33,680 bases of DNA, from positions 1 through 33,680 of the forward strand of contig NZ_UEGO01000029.1 in the NCBI RefSeq assembly GCF_900465345.1, in the 5' to 3' direction. The stretch comes from Asaia bogorensis (GTDB taxonomy: Bacteria; Pseudomonadota; Alphaproteobacteria; Acetobacterales; Acetobacteraceae). Position 1 is the first letter of the stretch, and each line of letters begins with the position of its first letter. Positions 18,845 to 27,789 of the stretch are shown in pieces. The notes below the pieces were generated by a model. The model searched no databases. It was not told where the DNA came from and saw nothing but the letters and a program-made list of their open reading frames with translations. The translations under genes were made by a program, and so were the position numbers.

Positions 18845-18869
18845 CTGGCCAGCCTGACAGGCTGGCCAG
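18845..18869 (-). terminator. inverted repeat between rlmN and argG
   Basis: A perfect 10-bp stem CTGGCCAGCC/GGCTGGCCAG with a 5-base loop lies 7 bases past the rlmN stop on the minus strand. No T run follows in that direction, so it may act as a factor-dependent terminator or as a 3'-end-protecting hairpin. It also lies in the argG upstream region. Confidence 0.45.
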
Positions 18870-18876
18870 CACCGGG

Positions 18877-20070
18877 TTATTCTGCGTCGGCGGTCGTGCT
18901 GCGGCGCAGTCTCTCGCTTTCGGTCTTGAGCTGACCACAGGCTGCCAGGATATCGCGCCCGCGTGGCATACGAATTGGCGCGGCAAATCCGGCATCCATC
19001 ACGATGGCGGCAAATTTCTGCAGCTGCTCACGCGTCGAGGGTTTGAATTCCGAGCCCGGCCAAGGATTGAAGGGGATCAGATTCACCTTCGCGGGCAGGC
19101 CCTTGATCAGGCGCACCAGTTCACGGGCATCGGCCTCACTGTCATTGATGCCACGCAGCATGATGTATTCGAAGGTGATGCGTCGGGAGTTCGAGGCTGC
19201 AGGGTAGCGTCGGCACGCCGCCATCAGCTCCTCAATCGGGTATTTGCGGTTGAGCGGTACGATCTTGTCACGCAGATCGTTCGTAACGGCATGCAGCGAG
19301 ATCGCGAGGTTGACGGCCAGTTCCTCACCGCAGCGATCCATCATCGGCACCACGCCCGACGTCGAGAGCGTGATGCGGCGGCGTGACAGGGCGATCCCCT
19401 CGCCATCCATCACGATACGCATCGCCTTGGCCACGTTGTCGTAATTATAGAGCGGTTCGCCCATACCCATCAGAACGATGGTGGAGAGCAGACGCGGTGT
19501 CTCGCCCTTAGGGCTGGGCCATTCGCCATAGGAATCGCGGGCGGCCATGAACTGCGACACGATCTCCGCCGCACCCAGATTGCGTACCAGCTTCTGCGTG
19601 CCGGTATGGCAGAATGTGCAGGAAAGAGTGCAGCCCACCTGAGACGAGATGCAGACTGCGCCGCGGTCCTCGCGACGGTCCGGTATATAGACGGTCTCGG
19701 CTTCCTGCCCATCGCGGAAACGGAACAGGAATTTGCGTGTGTCGTCGCTGGAGGTCTGTTCCAGGCTCGTCGCAGGGCGGCCAACGACATAACGCTCTGC
19801 AAGCTTGGCCTGAAGCGGCTTTGCGATGCTGCTCATACGGGCGAAATCGGTGGCACCCTGATGATAGATCCAATGCCAGAGCTGCTTGGCCCGGAACGGT
19901 TTTTCACCGAATTCCGCCATCTCGGCAATCAGCTCTTCGCGGGACAGACCCACGAGATCACGCCGCCCGTCGGGCAGGACAGCTGGGGGCGGTGCAAAAA
20001 GCGCGGATTTGGCAAGGATGCGCGCGCGCTCCTGCTCATTCAGGTCGAGTGTGGTCGAGATGTCGGACAT
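18877..20070 (-). CDS. rlmN: dual-specificity rRNA/tRNA adenine-C2 methyltransferase RlmN
   Basis: 397-residue radical SAM enzyme methylating C2 of A2503 in 23S rRNA (and A37 of some tRNAs). The iron-sulfur cluster motif CTLSCTFC (CxxxCxxC) follows AVCISSQVG; GMGEPLYNYDNV and LSTSGVVP are the other family blocks, and a C-terminal catalytic cysteine is found in DILAACGQL. Full length for the family. ATG at 20070 with only a weak ribosome-binding site. Confidence 0.96.
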   Translation of the reverse strand: MSDISTTLDLNEQERARILAKSALFAPPPAVLPDGRRDLVGLSREELIAEMAEFGEKPFRAKQLWHWIYHQGATDFARMSSIAKPLQAKLAERYVVGRPATSLEQTSSDDTRKFLFRFRDGQEAETVYIPDRREDRGAVCISSQVGCTLSCTFCHTGTQKLVRNLGAAEIVSQFMAARDSYGEWPSPKGETPRLLSTIVLMGMGEPLYNYDNVAKAMRIVMDGEGIALSRRRITLSTSGVVPMMDRCGEELAVNLAISLHAVTNDLRDKIVPLNRKYPIEELMAACRRYPAASNSRRITFEYIMLRGINDSEADARELVRLIKGLPAKVNLIPFNPWPGSEFKPSTREQLQKFAAIVMDAGFAAPIRMPRGRDILAACGQLKTESERLRRSTTADAE

Positions 20071-20182
20071 GGGGGTGCTCTATCACGAATAGGCACCGGG
20101 AACGCAAGCAAAACCGCTGCAAGGCACGGGGCGCTTATGCGCTAACTCTTCGACTGTCCGAAGGTGTGGTGCCCGTGGCCCT

Positions 20183-20920
20183 TCAAACGCGCCGGGCGGC
20201 GATCAGAAATTCGCGGTTCCCCTCGGGGCCCGTGATGGGGCTCGGTTCAATGCCAAGAACGTTCCAACCTTCGAGTTCTTCCCACCAGGCACGGATTTCA
20301 GCGCAAACACGCTCATGCACTGCGGCGTCACGCACGACGCCCTTCGCGCCAATCTCGGAGCGTCCGGCTTCGAATTGCGGTTTGATCAGGGCCACTGCCC
20401 ATCCACCCGGCTGACAGAGAGCGAGGGCAGGGGGCAGCACGATGCGTAGCCCGATGAAGCTCGCATCACAGACAACAATCGAAATCGGGTCAGGAATGAT
20501 CGTCTCATCCAGCGTCCGGGCATTGGTCTTTTCCATGACCACAACGCGCGGGTCAGACCGCAGCTTCCATGCAATCTGACCATGGCCGACATCGACGGCA
20601 TAGACTTTTGTGGCGCCGTTGGTCAGCAGCACATCGGTAAATCCGCCTGTGGAGGCACCGACATCTACTGCTATCGCTCCCGCGGGATCTAGCCCGAAAT
20701 GGCTGAGCGCATGGTCCAGCTTGAGACCGCCGCGCGAGACCCAGGGGTGATCCTGCCCCTTGAGGTCAAGCACAGTATCCTCGGCGAGCATATCGCCCGC
20801 CTTGGCAATGCGGCGGTCCTTGGTGAACACAAGCCCCGCCATGATCAACGCCTGTGCACGGGCGCGGCTCTCGACGAGGCCGCGCTCGACCAGCAGGACG
20901 TCTGCCCGCTTCTTGGCCAT
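20183..20920 (-). CDS. tlyA: TlyA family rRNA (cytidine-2'-O)-methyltransferase
   Basis: 245 residues: an N-terminal S4 RNA-binding domain (KKRADVLLVERGLVESRARAQ split across residues 3-24) and an FtsJ-like methyltransferase domain with AdoMet loop VDVGASTGGFTDVLL. The family methylates 16S and/or 23S rRNA and is also annotated as a haemolysin; which rRNA is modified here is not evident. The start overlaps the dxs stop by one base, so it is translationally coupled to dxs, a pairing common in alphaproteobacteria. Confidence 0.92.
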   Translation of the reverse strand: MAKKRADVLLVERGLVESRARAQALIMAGLVFTKDRRIAKAGDMLAEDTVLDLKGQDHPWVSRGGLKLDHALSHFGLDPAGAIAVDVGASTGGFTDVLLTNGATKVYAVDVGHGQIAWKLRSDPRVVVMEKTNARTLDETIIPDPISIVVCDASFIGLRIVLPPALALCQPGGWAVALIKPQFEAGRSEIGAKGVVRDAAVHERVCAEIRAWWEELEGWNVLGIEPSPITGPEGNREFLIAARRV

Positions 20921-22914
20921 CAGGCCGTCTGCTGGGCGTTCTGTGCACCAAGCGCGGCAAGTGCTGTATCGACGATTTGCGGCGCATTCAGCCCGGCTTC
21001 ATCGTACTGCACGTCCGGCAGGTTATGATCGATATAGGTGTCAGGCAGCGCCATGGGGCGGAACCTGACCTGATCGAGAAGAGCCGTCTCGGCCAGATGA
21101 CGGACCACGAGGCTGCTGAAGCCGCCTGCTGCGCCTTCCTCGATCGTGATCAGGACATCGTGCTCACGGGCCAGACGCTCGACGAGAGCCGTATCGATCG
21201 GCTTGGCAAAGCGGGCGTCGGCAACGGTCACGGCAATGCCCTGCGCAGCAAGGTGATCGGCTGCCTTGAGCGATTCGGTCAGGCGCGTGCCCAGCGAGAG
21301 AATGGCGACGCCGGATTTGTTGCCCGGCTGACGAACCGCCTCACGGACGATGCGGCCACGACCGATCTCAAGAACCTCGCCCTTCTCCGGCAGGTCCAGA
21401 CCCGTGCCACCACCACGGGGGTAACGGAACGCAATCGGACCCGCATCGTACACGCAGGCCGTGGCGGTCATGTGAGTGAGTTCGACCTCGTCACTCGGGG
21501 CCATCACCACCATGTTCGGCAGGCAGCACAGATAGTTCAGGTCGAATGAGCCAGCATGGGTCGCACCATCGGCACCGACAAGACCGGCACGGTCAATGGC
21601 AAAGCGAACCGGCAGGTTCTGCAGATCCACATCATGCACTACCTGGTCATAGGCGCGCTGCAGAAAGGTGGAATAGATGGCGCAGAAAGGACGCAGCCCT
21701 TCTGAAGCCATGCCCGCAGCAAAGGTGACGGCATGCTGCTCGGCAATGCCGACATCGAAGAAGCGCTCGGGATGCTTCTGGGCAAACTTGTCCAGACCTG
21801 TGCCCGAGGGCATTGCCGCAGTGATGGCCGTGATGCGCTCATCCATCTCGGCATGACGCAGCAATTCGCGTGCCATGACGGAGGTGTAGCTCGGCGGACC
21901 GGCGGGAGCCTTCTTCTGCTCACCCGTGATCACATTGAACTTGCTGACAGCGTGATATTTATCGCCTGCGGATTCAGCCGGCTTGTAGCCGCGTCCCTTC
22001 TCGGTGATGACATGCAGCAGGACCGGGCCCTCATCGCTGTCGCGAAGATTGCGCAGGATCGGCACCAGCTGGTTGAGGTCATGACCGTCAACCGGACCGA
22101 CATAATAGAAGCCGAGTTCCTCGAACAGCGTGCCGCCCGTGATCAGGCCGCGTGTCAGTTCGTCAGCACGCTTGGCAGTGCGTTCCAGCCCGGCAGGCAG
22201 GCGCTTGGCCAGCTTGCCAGCCAGATCGCGAAGGCTCAGGAACTGACGCGAGGTCATCAGACGGGAGAGATAGTTGGACATCGAGCCGACCGGCGGCGCG
22301 ATGGACATCTCGTTGTCGTTGAGAATGACGATCAGGCGCTTGGCGCCAGGACCGGCCACGGCGGCATTGTTCATGGCCTCATAGGCCATGCCAGCCGAAA
22401 TCGACCCGTCACCAATGACCGCAATGACATTGCGCTCTTCATAGGACGGATCATCATTGGCACGCAGATGATGCGCCACGGCCATGCCGAGACCGGCAGA
22501 GATGGACGTGGAGGAATGGGCCGCACCGAACGGGTCGTACTCGCTTTCCGAACGGCGCGTGAAGCCCGAGAGACCCTCTGGCTGGCGCAGCGTGCGGATA
22601 CGGTCGCGGCGCCCGGTCAGGATCTTGTGCGGGTAGGCCTGATGGCCGACATCCCAGATAATCCGGTCATCGGGCGTGTTGAACACGGCATGCATGGCCA
22701 CGGTCAGCTCGACCACGCCAAGGGAGGCGCCAAGATGCCCGCCCGTGGTGGACACCGCATCAACCGTTTCGGTGCGCAGCTCCTCAGCCAGTTGCTTGAG
22801 CTGGTCGGTCGAGAAGTTTCTCAGATCGGCGGGAACGACGACCCGGTCGAGATGAGGAAAACGACCCATGGTCGGGATCGACGAGGCTTGGTTCGGTTTG
22901 GTGGTATCGCTCAT
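20920..22914 (-). CDS. dxs: 1-deoxy-D-xylulose-5-phosphate synthase
   Basis: 664-residue thiamine-diphosphate enzyme condensing pyruvate and glyceraldehyde 3-phosphate, the entry step of the MEP isoprenoid pathway. Seen are GGHLGASLG and the [12 protein letters not shown] segment, the ThDP motif [17 protein letters not shown], and the transketolase pyrimidine domain with [18 protein letters not shown] start at 22914, four bases after ispA. The neighbour ispA uses products of this pathway. Confidence 0.97.
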   Translation of the reverse strand: MSDTTKPNQASSIPTMGRFPHLDRVVVPADLRNFSTDQLKQLAEELRTETVDAVSTTGGHLGASLGVVELTVAMHAVFNTPDDRIIWDVGHQAYPHKILTGRRDRIRTLRQPEGLSGFTRRSESEYDPFGAAHSSTSISAGLGMAVAHHLRANDDPSYEERNVIAVIGDGSISAGMAYEAMNNAAVAGPGAKRLIVILNDNEMSIAPPVGSMSNYLSRLMTSRQFLSLRDLAGKLAKRLPAGLERTAKRADELTRGLITGGTLFEELGFYYVGPVDGHDLNQLVPILRNLRDSDEGPVLLHVITEKGRGYKPAESAGDKYHAVSKFNVITGEQKKAPAGPPSYTSVMARELLRHAEMDERITAITAAMPSGTGLDKFAQKHPERFFDVGIAEQHAVTFAAGMASEGLRPFCAIYSTFLQRAYDQVVHDVDLQNLPVRFAIDRAGLVGADGATHAGSFDLNYLCCLPNMVVMAPSDEVELTHMTATACVYDAGPIAFRYPRGGGTGLDLPEKGEVLEIGRGRIVREAVRQPGNKSGVAILSLGTRLTESLKAADHLAAQGIAVTVADARFAKPIDTALVERLAREHDVLITIEEGAAGGFSSLVVRHLAETALLDQVRFRPMALPDTYIDHNLPDVQYDEAGLNAPQIVDTALAALGAQNAQQTA

Positions 22915-22918
22915 TCTC

Positions 22919-23839
22919 TTAATTCCTGCGCTCGACGATGTAGTGTGCCAGGGCTCTGAGCGCGGCTGCTTCGGTCCCGAAAGAAGTCAGGGCCTGTGTG
23001 GCCTGCTCGACAAGGCGCGCGGCTTCCGCGCGTGCGCCGTCAATGCCGAGAAGGGAGACATAGGTGGATTTGCCGGAAGCTTCATCCTTGCCGGCCGTCT
23101 TGCCGAGTTCTTCGGCGCTGGCCGTGGTGTCGAGCACGTCATCGGCCACCTGAAAGGCGGTGCCGATATCACGACCATAGGCAATGATAGCGTCGCGTTG
23201 AACGCGGGTTGCGCCACCAAGAATGGCACCGGCCTCGGCGGCGTAGCGGATCAGCGCGCCGGTCTTCATGGCGTGAAGGCGTCGCACCTGATCGAGCGGC
23301 AGCGATTTGCCTTCGCCACGGATATCGACCACCTGACCGCCGACCATGCCCGCCGCACCCGACGCCTGCGCCAGTGCCGTCACCAGGGCGATACGCACGG
23401 AGGGGTCGGAATGGGTGGCTTCATCCGCCAGGATCTCGAAGGCAGAGGTCTGGAGGGCGTCGCCAGCGAGGATGGCGATGGCCTCGTCAAACTTCTTGTG
23501 CGTTGAGGGCTGCCCACGGCGTAGATCGTCATCATCCATGGCAGGCAGGTCATCATGAACCAGACTGTAGGCGTGAAGCATTTCGACCGAGGCCGCGACA
23601 CGAAGGGCGCCCTCGGGCTCTGCCCCGAAAATGCCGGCAATCTCCGTCACGAGATAGCCGCGCAGTCGCTTGCCACCGCCAAGGGCTGCGTAGCGCATGG
23701 CCTCAATCAGAACCGATTCGTCGCCGTCAACCATAGGAAGAAGGCGATCAATGGTGCTTTCGATTGCGCGCGCTGCCGTGCCAAGTGAGGCCGCAAGGGT
23801 CTCGGGCGATGCAGTTGAGGGTGATGAGGTGGTCGTCAT
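22919..23839 (-). CDS. ispA: polyprenyl (farnesyl/geranyl) diphosphate synthase
   Basis: 306-residue trans-isoprenyl diphosphate synthase. The first aspartate-rich motif is [14 protein letters not shown] and the second is DDVLD followed by [13 protein letters not shown], as in short-chain farnesyl diphosphate synthases (the two-residue insertion in the first motif is visible). It feeds squalene/hopanoid and quinone synthesis. The start overlaps the xseB stop by ATGA; dxs follows four bases later. Confidence 0.95.
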   Translation of the reverse strand: MTTTSSPSTASPETLAASLGTAARAIESTIDRLLPMVDGDESVLIEAMRYAALGGGKRLRGYLVTEIAGIFGAEPEGALRVAASVEMLHAYSLVHDDLPAMDDDDLRRGQPSTHKKFDEAIAILAGDALQTSAFEILADEATHSDPSVRIALVTALAQASGAAGMVGGQVVDIRGEGKSLPLDQVRRLHAMKTGALIRYAAEAGAILGGATRVQRDAIIAYGRDIGTAFQVADDVLDTTASAEELGKTAGKDEASGKSTYVSLLGIDGARAEAARLVEQATQALTSFGTEAAALRALAHYIVERRN

Positions 23840-24096
23840 GGGGCTTTTCCGCCAGAATTCTCGTCGAACTCGGCAAGCGGCGTTGTGCCTGTCGTGCTAT
23901 CACGCTGTGTGATGGCCCGAACGCGCATTTCGGCTTCCGAGAGTTTTGTTTCACAATGGCGGCGCAGGGCAGCACCTCGCTCATAGGCGCTTATCGCATC
24001 CTCGAGTTTCATCTGACCGCTTTCAAGGCCGCGTACAATCCTGTCGAGTTCTGACAGGGCATCCTCGAAAGAGAGCTGTGATAGCTGTGCGTCCAT
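23836..24096 (-). CDS. xseB: exodeoxyribonuclease VII small subunit
   Basis: 86-residue helical subunit that binds XseA in the single-strand-specific exonuclease VII. The family core is complete: SFEDALSELDRIVRGLESGQ then LEDAISAYERGAALRRHC and KLSEAEMRV. I chose the ATG at 24096 because homologues begin here; the frame runs 20 codons further upstream with unconserved sequence. The xseB-ispA-dxs order is the classical one in proteobacteria. Confidence 0.93.
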   Translation of the reverse strand: MDAQLSQLSFEDALSELDRIVRGLESGQMKLEDAISAYERGAALRRHCETKLSEAEMRVRAITQRDSTTGTTPLAEFDENSGGKAP

Positions 24097-24217
24097 GCCG
24101 TAACTGCCGTCCCGCTCCGCTGTTTCGGAAAAATGCCGCCAGCATATGACGGCCATTGGGATGGAGGGATAACCTGTCGCACTCCATTCTCCAAGCCCAA
24201 GGGTGGAGAGAGTATGA

Positions 24218-24487
24218 TTATTCCGTGACAGGCAAGGACACAGCTGTGTCCGATTTGCGACGAATCACAAAGGAGAGTGTCTCGCCATCTTCCGAAAACG
24301 CCACCAGCGCGTGGCCGGTCTCGCGACAGAACGCCTGAAAATCAGCAACACTTGCCCTGTCCGTGGCCAGAACGCGCAGCTTTGCACCCGGCGAAAGGGT
24401 CTTGAGGCTGCGATGGGCCCGGAGCACCGGCAAGGGGCAGGCCATTCCACGAACATCGAGCAGGGTTTCTGGGGGCGAGGCTGTCAT
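24218..24487 (-). CDS. TusA/SirA/YedF family sulfur-carrier protein
   Basis: 89-residue small cytoplasmic protein. The active-site CPxP motif is intact, with the cysteine at residue 17 (MACPLPVLR), followed by the beta-alpha-beta pattern LKTLSPGAKLRVLATD...SVADFQAFCRETGH. Family members relay sulfur for tRNA thiolation or other sulfur transfer; which partner applies here is not clear. ATG at 24487 without an obvious ribosome-binding site. Divergent from the fructokinase gene; xseB follows 121 bases downstream. Confidence 0.85.
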   Translation of the reverse strand: MTASPPETLLDVRGMACPLPVLRAHRSLKTLSPGAKLRVLATDRASVADFQAFCRETGHALVAFSEDGETLSFVIRRKSDTAVSLPVTE

Positions 24488-24533
24488 TTTCAGGACTATG
24501 CGCGCAGCGCCATGTGTGTTTCAAGATCGGGCG

Positions 24534-24556
24534 CTGTTTGACCGCTCTGTTTGACC
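24534..24556. repeat. 10-bp direct repeat in the tusA-like/mak intergenic region
   Basis: CTGTTTGACC occurs twice (24534-24543 and 24547-24556), 13 bases apart start to start, in the 145-base divergent region between the TusA-like gene and the fructokinase gene. Each copy contains TTGACC, a plausible -35 element toward the fructokinase gene. Operator or duplicated promoter element are both possible. Confidence 0.4.
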
Positions 24557-24632
24557 AATAGATCTTTACTCGGACCGTATTCGTCCGCAACATGCGCCGC
24601 AGTTTTCAGAAGCAACATCAGTAAGGCATGAG

Positions 24633-25568
24633 ATGGCTGATTATCGCCTCGGCATCGATTTCGGTGGCACAAAAATCGAAATCGCAGTTCTCGATCGCGC
24701 TGGCGATCTGCAACTGCGCGAACGCGTACCGAACCCCGGAATTTATGAGGATGCCGTGATCGCTGTGCGCGATCTCGTCGCCAGCGTCGATCAGCGCCTT
24801 GGCAGCGTGGCCTCGCATCTTGCAGCGCCGGGCCAGCTCACCTCGACACTCGGTATCGGCATTCCGGGCTCCATCTCGCCCGAGACTGGTCTTATCAAGA
24901 ACGCCAATGCGACCTGGCTGAATAACCAGCCTTTCGGTATCGACCTCGATCGTGCCCTCAATCGCTCCGTACGCGTTGAGAACGATGCGAACTGCTTCGC
25001 CTTGTCGGAAGCCGCAGACGGTGCTGGCGCAGGGAACCGTACGGTGTTCGGCATCATCATCGGTACCGGTATGGGCGCTGGTATTGTTGTCGATGGCAAG
25101 GTCATTGGCGGTCGGCACAGCATCGCGGGCGAGTGGGGGCACACACCACTTCCCTGGGTACGTCTGGAAGAATTCCCCCTGCCGAAATGCTTCTGCGGCA
25201 ATGAGGGCTGCCTTGAGCGCTATCTGTGCGGACCGGAACTGGCGAAGGACTGGAAGGGCGTCGGGCATCATAACACGGCAGGGATCGAGGAAGCCGCCGC
25301 TAACGGTGATATTGCTGCGATCGGGGCGCTTGATCGCTACATGGACCGCTTCTCGCGCGCCTGTGCTCTTGCGATCAACTTCCTCGATCCTGACATCATT
25401 GTGCTCGGCGGTGGCGTGTCCAACCTCGACAGCATTTATGAACGTGTGCCGCCCTTGCTGGCACGTCATGTGATCACCCCGACCTGCACCACCCCCATCG
25501 TGCGCAACAAGCACGGCGACAGCTCAGGCGTGCGCGGCGCCGCCTGGCTGTGGGACGTGACCGAGTAA
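24633..25568 (+). CDS. mak: ROK family fructokinase (Mak-type)
   Basis: 311-residue ATP-dependent sugar kinase. The phosphate-binding DFGGTKIEI is at the N-terminus; GIPGSISPETG with IKNANATWLN, the catalytic-Asp block NDANCFALSEA, the zinc site GHTPLPW...CFCGNEGCLE, and the ending KHGDSSGVRGAAWLW all match E. coli Mak fructokinase as I recall it, so fructose is the likely substrate. AAGG lies six bases before the ATG. Monocistronic: it diverges from the TusA-like gene and converges on rlmE with only 10 bases between stops. Confidence 0.9.
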   Translation: MADYRLGIDFGGTKIEIAVLDRAGDLQLRERVPNPGIYEDAVIAVRDLVASVDQRLGSVASHLAAPGQLTSTLGIGIPGSISPETGLIKNANATWLNNQPFGIDLDRALNRSVRVENDANCFALSEAADGAGAGNRTVFGIIIGTGMGAGIVVDGKVIGGRHSIAGEWGHTPLPWVRLEEFPLPKCFCGNEGCLERYLCGPELAKDWKGVGHHNTAGIEEAAANGDIAAIGALDRYMDRFSRACALAINFLDPDIIVLGGGVSNLDSIYERVPPLLARHVITPTCTTPIVRNKHGDSSGVRGAAWLWDVTE

Positions 25569-25578
25569 GGGGCGCCTC

Positions 25579-26376
25579 TCAGTCCTGCTTGAGGCGATCG
25601 GGGCGGAACCCGGTCGCCACAACATAGAGCTCACTCGACTCCTTGCGCGACGCAGGGGGTTTGAGGTGACGCACACTTGAGAAGGCCAGTTTCATGGGCT
25701 CGAGCATCTGCCGCTCGGAACCGCCCTGAAACACCTTGGCGACGAATCCGCCACCAACCGCCAGAACCTGCATCGCAAAATCGAGTGCACCTTCCGCCAG
25801 TCCCATGATGCGCAGATGATCCGTCGGCGCATGGCCTGTCGTGTTGGGTGCCATGTCGGACAAGACCAGATCAGCAGGGCCGCCCAGCAATTCGATCAGT
25901 CGCGCAGGCATGTCGGGATCTGTAAAATCGCCTTCTATAATCGTGGCGTCGCTGACAGGGTCGACCGGCAGCAGATCCACGCCCACGACAGCGCTGGCAC
26001 CGCGCTTGACCGCAACCTGTGTCCAGCCTCCCGGGGCAGCGCCAAGATCGATAATTCTCATCCCGGGCTTGATCAGCTTGAGCCGGTCATCGATTTCGAT
26101 CAGCTTGAACGCTGCGCGCGAGCGCCAACCCTGCTTACGAGCAGCGGCCACATAAGGGTCGTTGAGCTGGCGGTTCAGCCAACGCTGCTGCGCCGTGGAG
26201 CGCCCACGCGCCGTGCGCAGCATGATGGTCTTGTTACGCGCCGTCTGGACAGAGCTGCCATCCAATGCGCTGTCTGACTCACCTGGTGCGGCCGAACTCT
26301 TGAGGGCCTTGCCCGGAATGCGGCGCTCCTGCACCTTGCCGCCCTGACGGCCGCGCTTGTCATTATCTTTGCTCAT
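25579..26376 (-). CDS. rlmE: 23S rRNA (uridine-2'-O)-methyltransferase RlmE/FtsJ
   Basis: 265-residue methyltransferase modifying U2552 of 23S rRNA. The catalytic K-D-K-E set is visible: lysine in RSRAAFKLIEID, aspartate in DLVLSDMAPN, lysine in GGGFVAKVFQGG and glutamate in SRKESSELYVVATGF; the AdoMet loop is DLGAAPGGW. A basic, low-complexity N-terminal extension of about 50 residues precedes the domain, longer than in E. coli. The start overlaps the stop of the Ppx/GppA gene (ATGA), so the two are translationally coupled. Confidence 0.95.
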   Translation of the reverse strand: MSKDNDKRGRQGGKVQERRIPGKALKSSAAPGESDSALDGSSVQTARNKTIMLRTARGRSTAQQRWLNRQLNDPYVAAARKQGWRSRAAFKLIEIDDRLKLIKPGMRIIDLGAAPGGWTQVAVKRGASAVVGVDLLPVDPVSDATIIEGDFTDPDMPARLIELLGGPADLVLSDMAPNTTGHAPTDHLRIMGLAEGALDFAMQVLAVGGGFVAKVFQGGSERQMLEPMKLAFSSVRHLKPPASRKESSELYVVATGFRPDRLKQD

Positions 26377-27512
26377 GCGCGTCCCATAAAGGAAGACGGT
26401 GCATGATGGCCACGATAATTCGCGTGTCTGTCATGGGAGGGCGCGTGTTGACGCGTACCATGAGCATGAATGCGCGAGCGGCGCGACTGCGACGCCATGC
26501 GGGCCACCATCCCATCGCGAAGCCCCCGATCCGCGACAATGATTTCGCGTGATGGCCAGACACGATGGATGGCGTCAAAAATCGCGCAGCCAGGCAGCAT
26601 GAAATGCTGTCGGTCCGGGGTGAGGCCGGGAGGCGATTCCTGCTGGCCGGAGGCGGCCTGACGCACAAGCCCGATGGCGTCATGAGCGGCTTCTGCTGTG
26701 AGCGTGAAGCCATCAACGGCATGGCGGCTGTAGCGCGCCAGGTTCTGCGCGACACTGGCCAAAGTTGTTACCGTGCCGCTCGTACCGAGCATCTGCACGG
26801 CACCACGGCGCATTTCCTGACCGATCTGGTGAACACGTTCGAATGCCGTGAGCGGCTCCTGCACGAGGCGAACCATGTCTTCATACAGGCTGGCGGGGTT
26901 TTCGCCGCGCTGCTCACCGCGCTTGTGTCCGAACTGCTCCGAGAGGGTCACGACCCCAAAGGGCAGGCTGACGAGGCCGACAACCTCGTGTTCATGCGTC
27001 TCTGGATGCAATCTCAGCCACGCCACTTCTGTCGAGCCGCCGCCGATATCAAAAAGAATGGCCCGTCGCCCCCCTTCGGGATCGCGATGCAGCAGGGTCC
27101 GGCATCCCTCGACAGCAAGTTCCACCTCCTCCCTAGGGGAAATGATTTCCAGAGAGAGGCCGGTTTCCGAGCGTACGCGCGAGAGGAAGCTGTCGCGATT
27201 GAGGGCGCGGCGGCACGCTTCCGTGGCGACGGCACGCACCTGAAGCGAGGGGAGGCCATCCATGCGTGCGGCGTAGCTGTCGAGTGTACGGATGGCGCGA
27301 TCCATGGCACGCGAACTCAGCTCGCCGGTTTCAACCAGCCCTTCACCGAGGCAAACCATGCGGTTCTGGCGGTCCAGCACCTGCACACCGTGCCCGCTTC
27401 GCCTGGCGATCATGAGGCGGCAATTATTGGTGCCGAGATCGAGGGCGGCAAAATGCCTGGGAGCGTGCCCCCCGATCGAGGGGGAAGCAGCATCACTTTG
27501 GCGGTAGCCCAT
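26373..27512 (-). CDS. Ppx/GppA family phosphatase (exopolyphosphatase or pppGpp phosphatase)
   Basis: 379-residue member of the ASKHA-fold Ppx/GppA family, acting on polyphosphate and/or pppGpp. Motifs are ALDLGTNNCRLMIA (phosphate 1), FDIGGGSTEVAW (phosphate 2) and LGTSGTVTTLASV. Only the two-domain catalytic core is present, as is usual for the short alphaproteobacterial form. I chose the ATG at 27512, which has AAGGGG seven bases or so upstream, over an in-frame start 34 codons earlier whose N-terminus is unconserved. Coupled to rlmE by a four-base overlap. Polyphosphate versus pppGpp preference cannot be told here. Confidence 0.88.
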   Translation of the reverse strand: MGYRQSDAASPSIGGHAPRHFAALDLGTNNCRLMIARRSGHGVQVLDRQNRMVCLGEGLVETGELSSRAMDRAIRTLDSYAARMDGLPSLQVRAVATEACRRALNRDSFLSRVRSETGLSLEIISPREEVELAVEGCRTLLHRDPEGGRRAILFDIGGGSTEVAWLRLHPETHEHEVVGLVSLPFGVVTLSEQFGHKRGEQRGENPASLYEDMVRLVQEPLTAFERVHQIGQEMRRGAVQMLGTSGTVTTLASVAQNLARYSRHAVDGFTLTAEAAHDAIGLVRQAASGQQESPPGLTPDRQHFMLPGCAIFDAIHRVWPSREIIVADRGLRDGMVARMASQSRRSRIHAHGTRQHAPSHDRHANYRGHHAPSSFMGRA

Positions 27513-27649
27513 GATCGTCCCCTTTTTTGTGATGGTGCGACGCACCGGAAATCTTGTGTAAAAAACAATGTGATAGCGCTGGCTGAGCACAGCAAGGATT
27601 TTGTGACGGGACAAAGACGGATTTGACGAAAAAAATGCAAAAAGGGGGG

Positions 27650-27678
27650 TTGCGGCCCCGTGGGGTGAATGCTATCTG
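27650..27678 (+). promoter_or_regulatory. candidate promoter of tRNA-Gln
   Basis: TTGCGG at 27650-27655 and TATCTG at 27673-27678 with a 17-base spacer and an extended TG upstream of the -10 element; the tRNA begins about 38 bases downstream. The match is reasonable but not strict. Confidence 0.45.
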
Positions 27679-27715
27679 ACCGCCACCGCAAGGCAATGAG
27701 CTACGGCTCAACTGC

Positions 27716-27789
27716 TGGGGGATAGTTTAGCGGTAGAACTACCGGCTCTGACCCGGTCAGCCCTGGTTCGAATCCAGGTCCCCCAGCCA
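27716..27789 (+). tRNA. tRNA-Gln (anticodon CTG)
   Basis: A full cloverleaf can be folded: acceptor TGGGGGA with TCCCCCA, D-arm GTTT/GAAC around AGCGGTA, anticodon stem ACCGG/CCGGT with loop CTCTGAC (anticodon CTG, decoding CAG), T-arm CCTGG/CCAGG with TTCGAAT, and an encoded CCA end. The U1-A72 pair with G73 is typical of glutamine tRNAs. It borders the accessory interval, and tRNA 3' ends are common integration sites, but I saw no second copy of its 3' end in the window. Confidence 0.95.

Noticed and set aside
17797-19386. 529-codon plus-strand frame
   Set aside because: Antisense to argG and rlmN, both of which are full-length with all motifs; long antisense frames are expected in high-G+C DNA.
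21733-22959. 408-codon plus-strand frame
   Set aside because: Antisense shadow of dxs with no recognisable domain.
24618-25514. 298-codon minus-strand frame
   Set aside because: Antisense to the Mak-type fructokinase, whose motifs are complete.
26565-27626. 353-codon plus-strand frame
   Set aside because: Antisense to the Ppx/GppA phosphatase gene; composition is that of a shadow frame.
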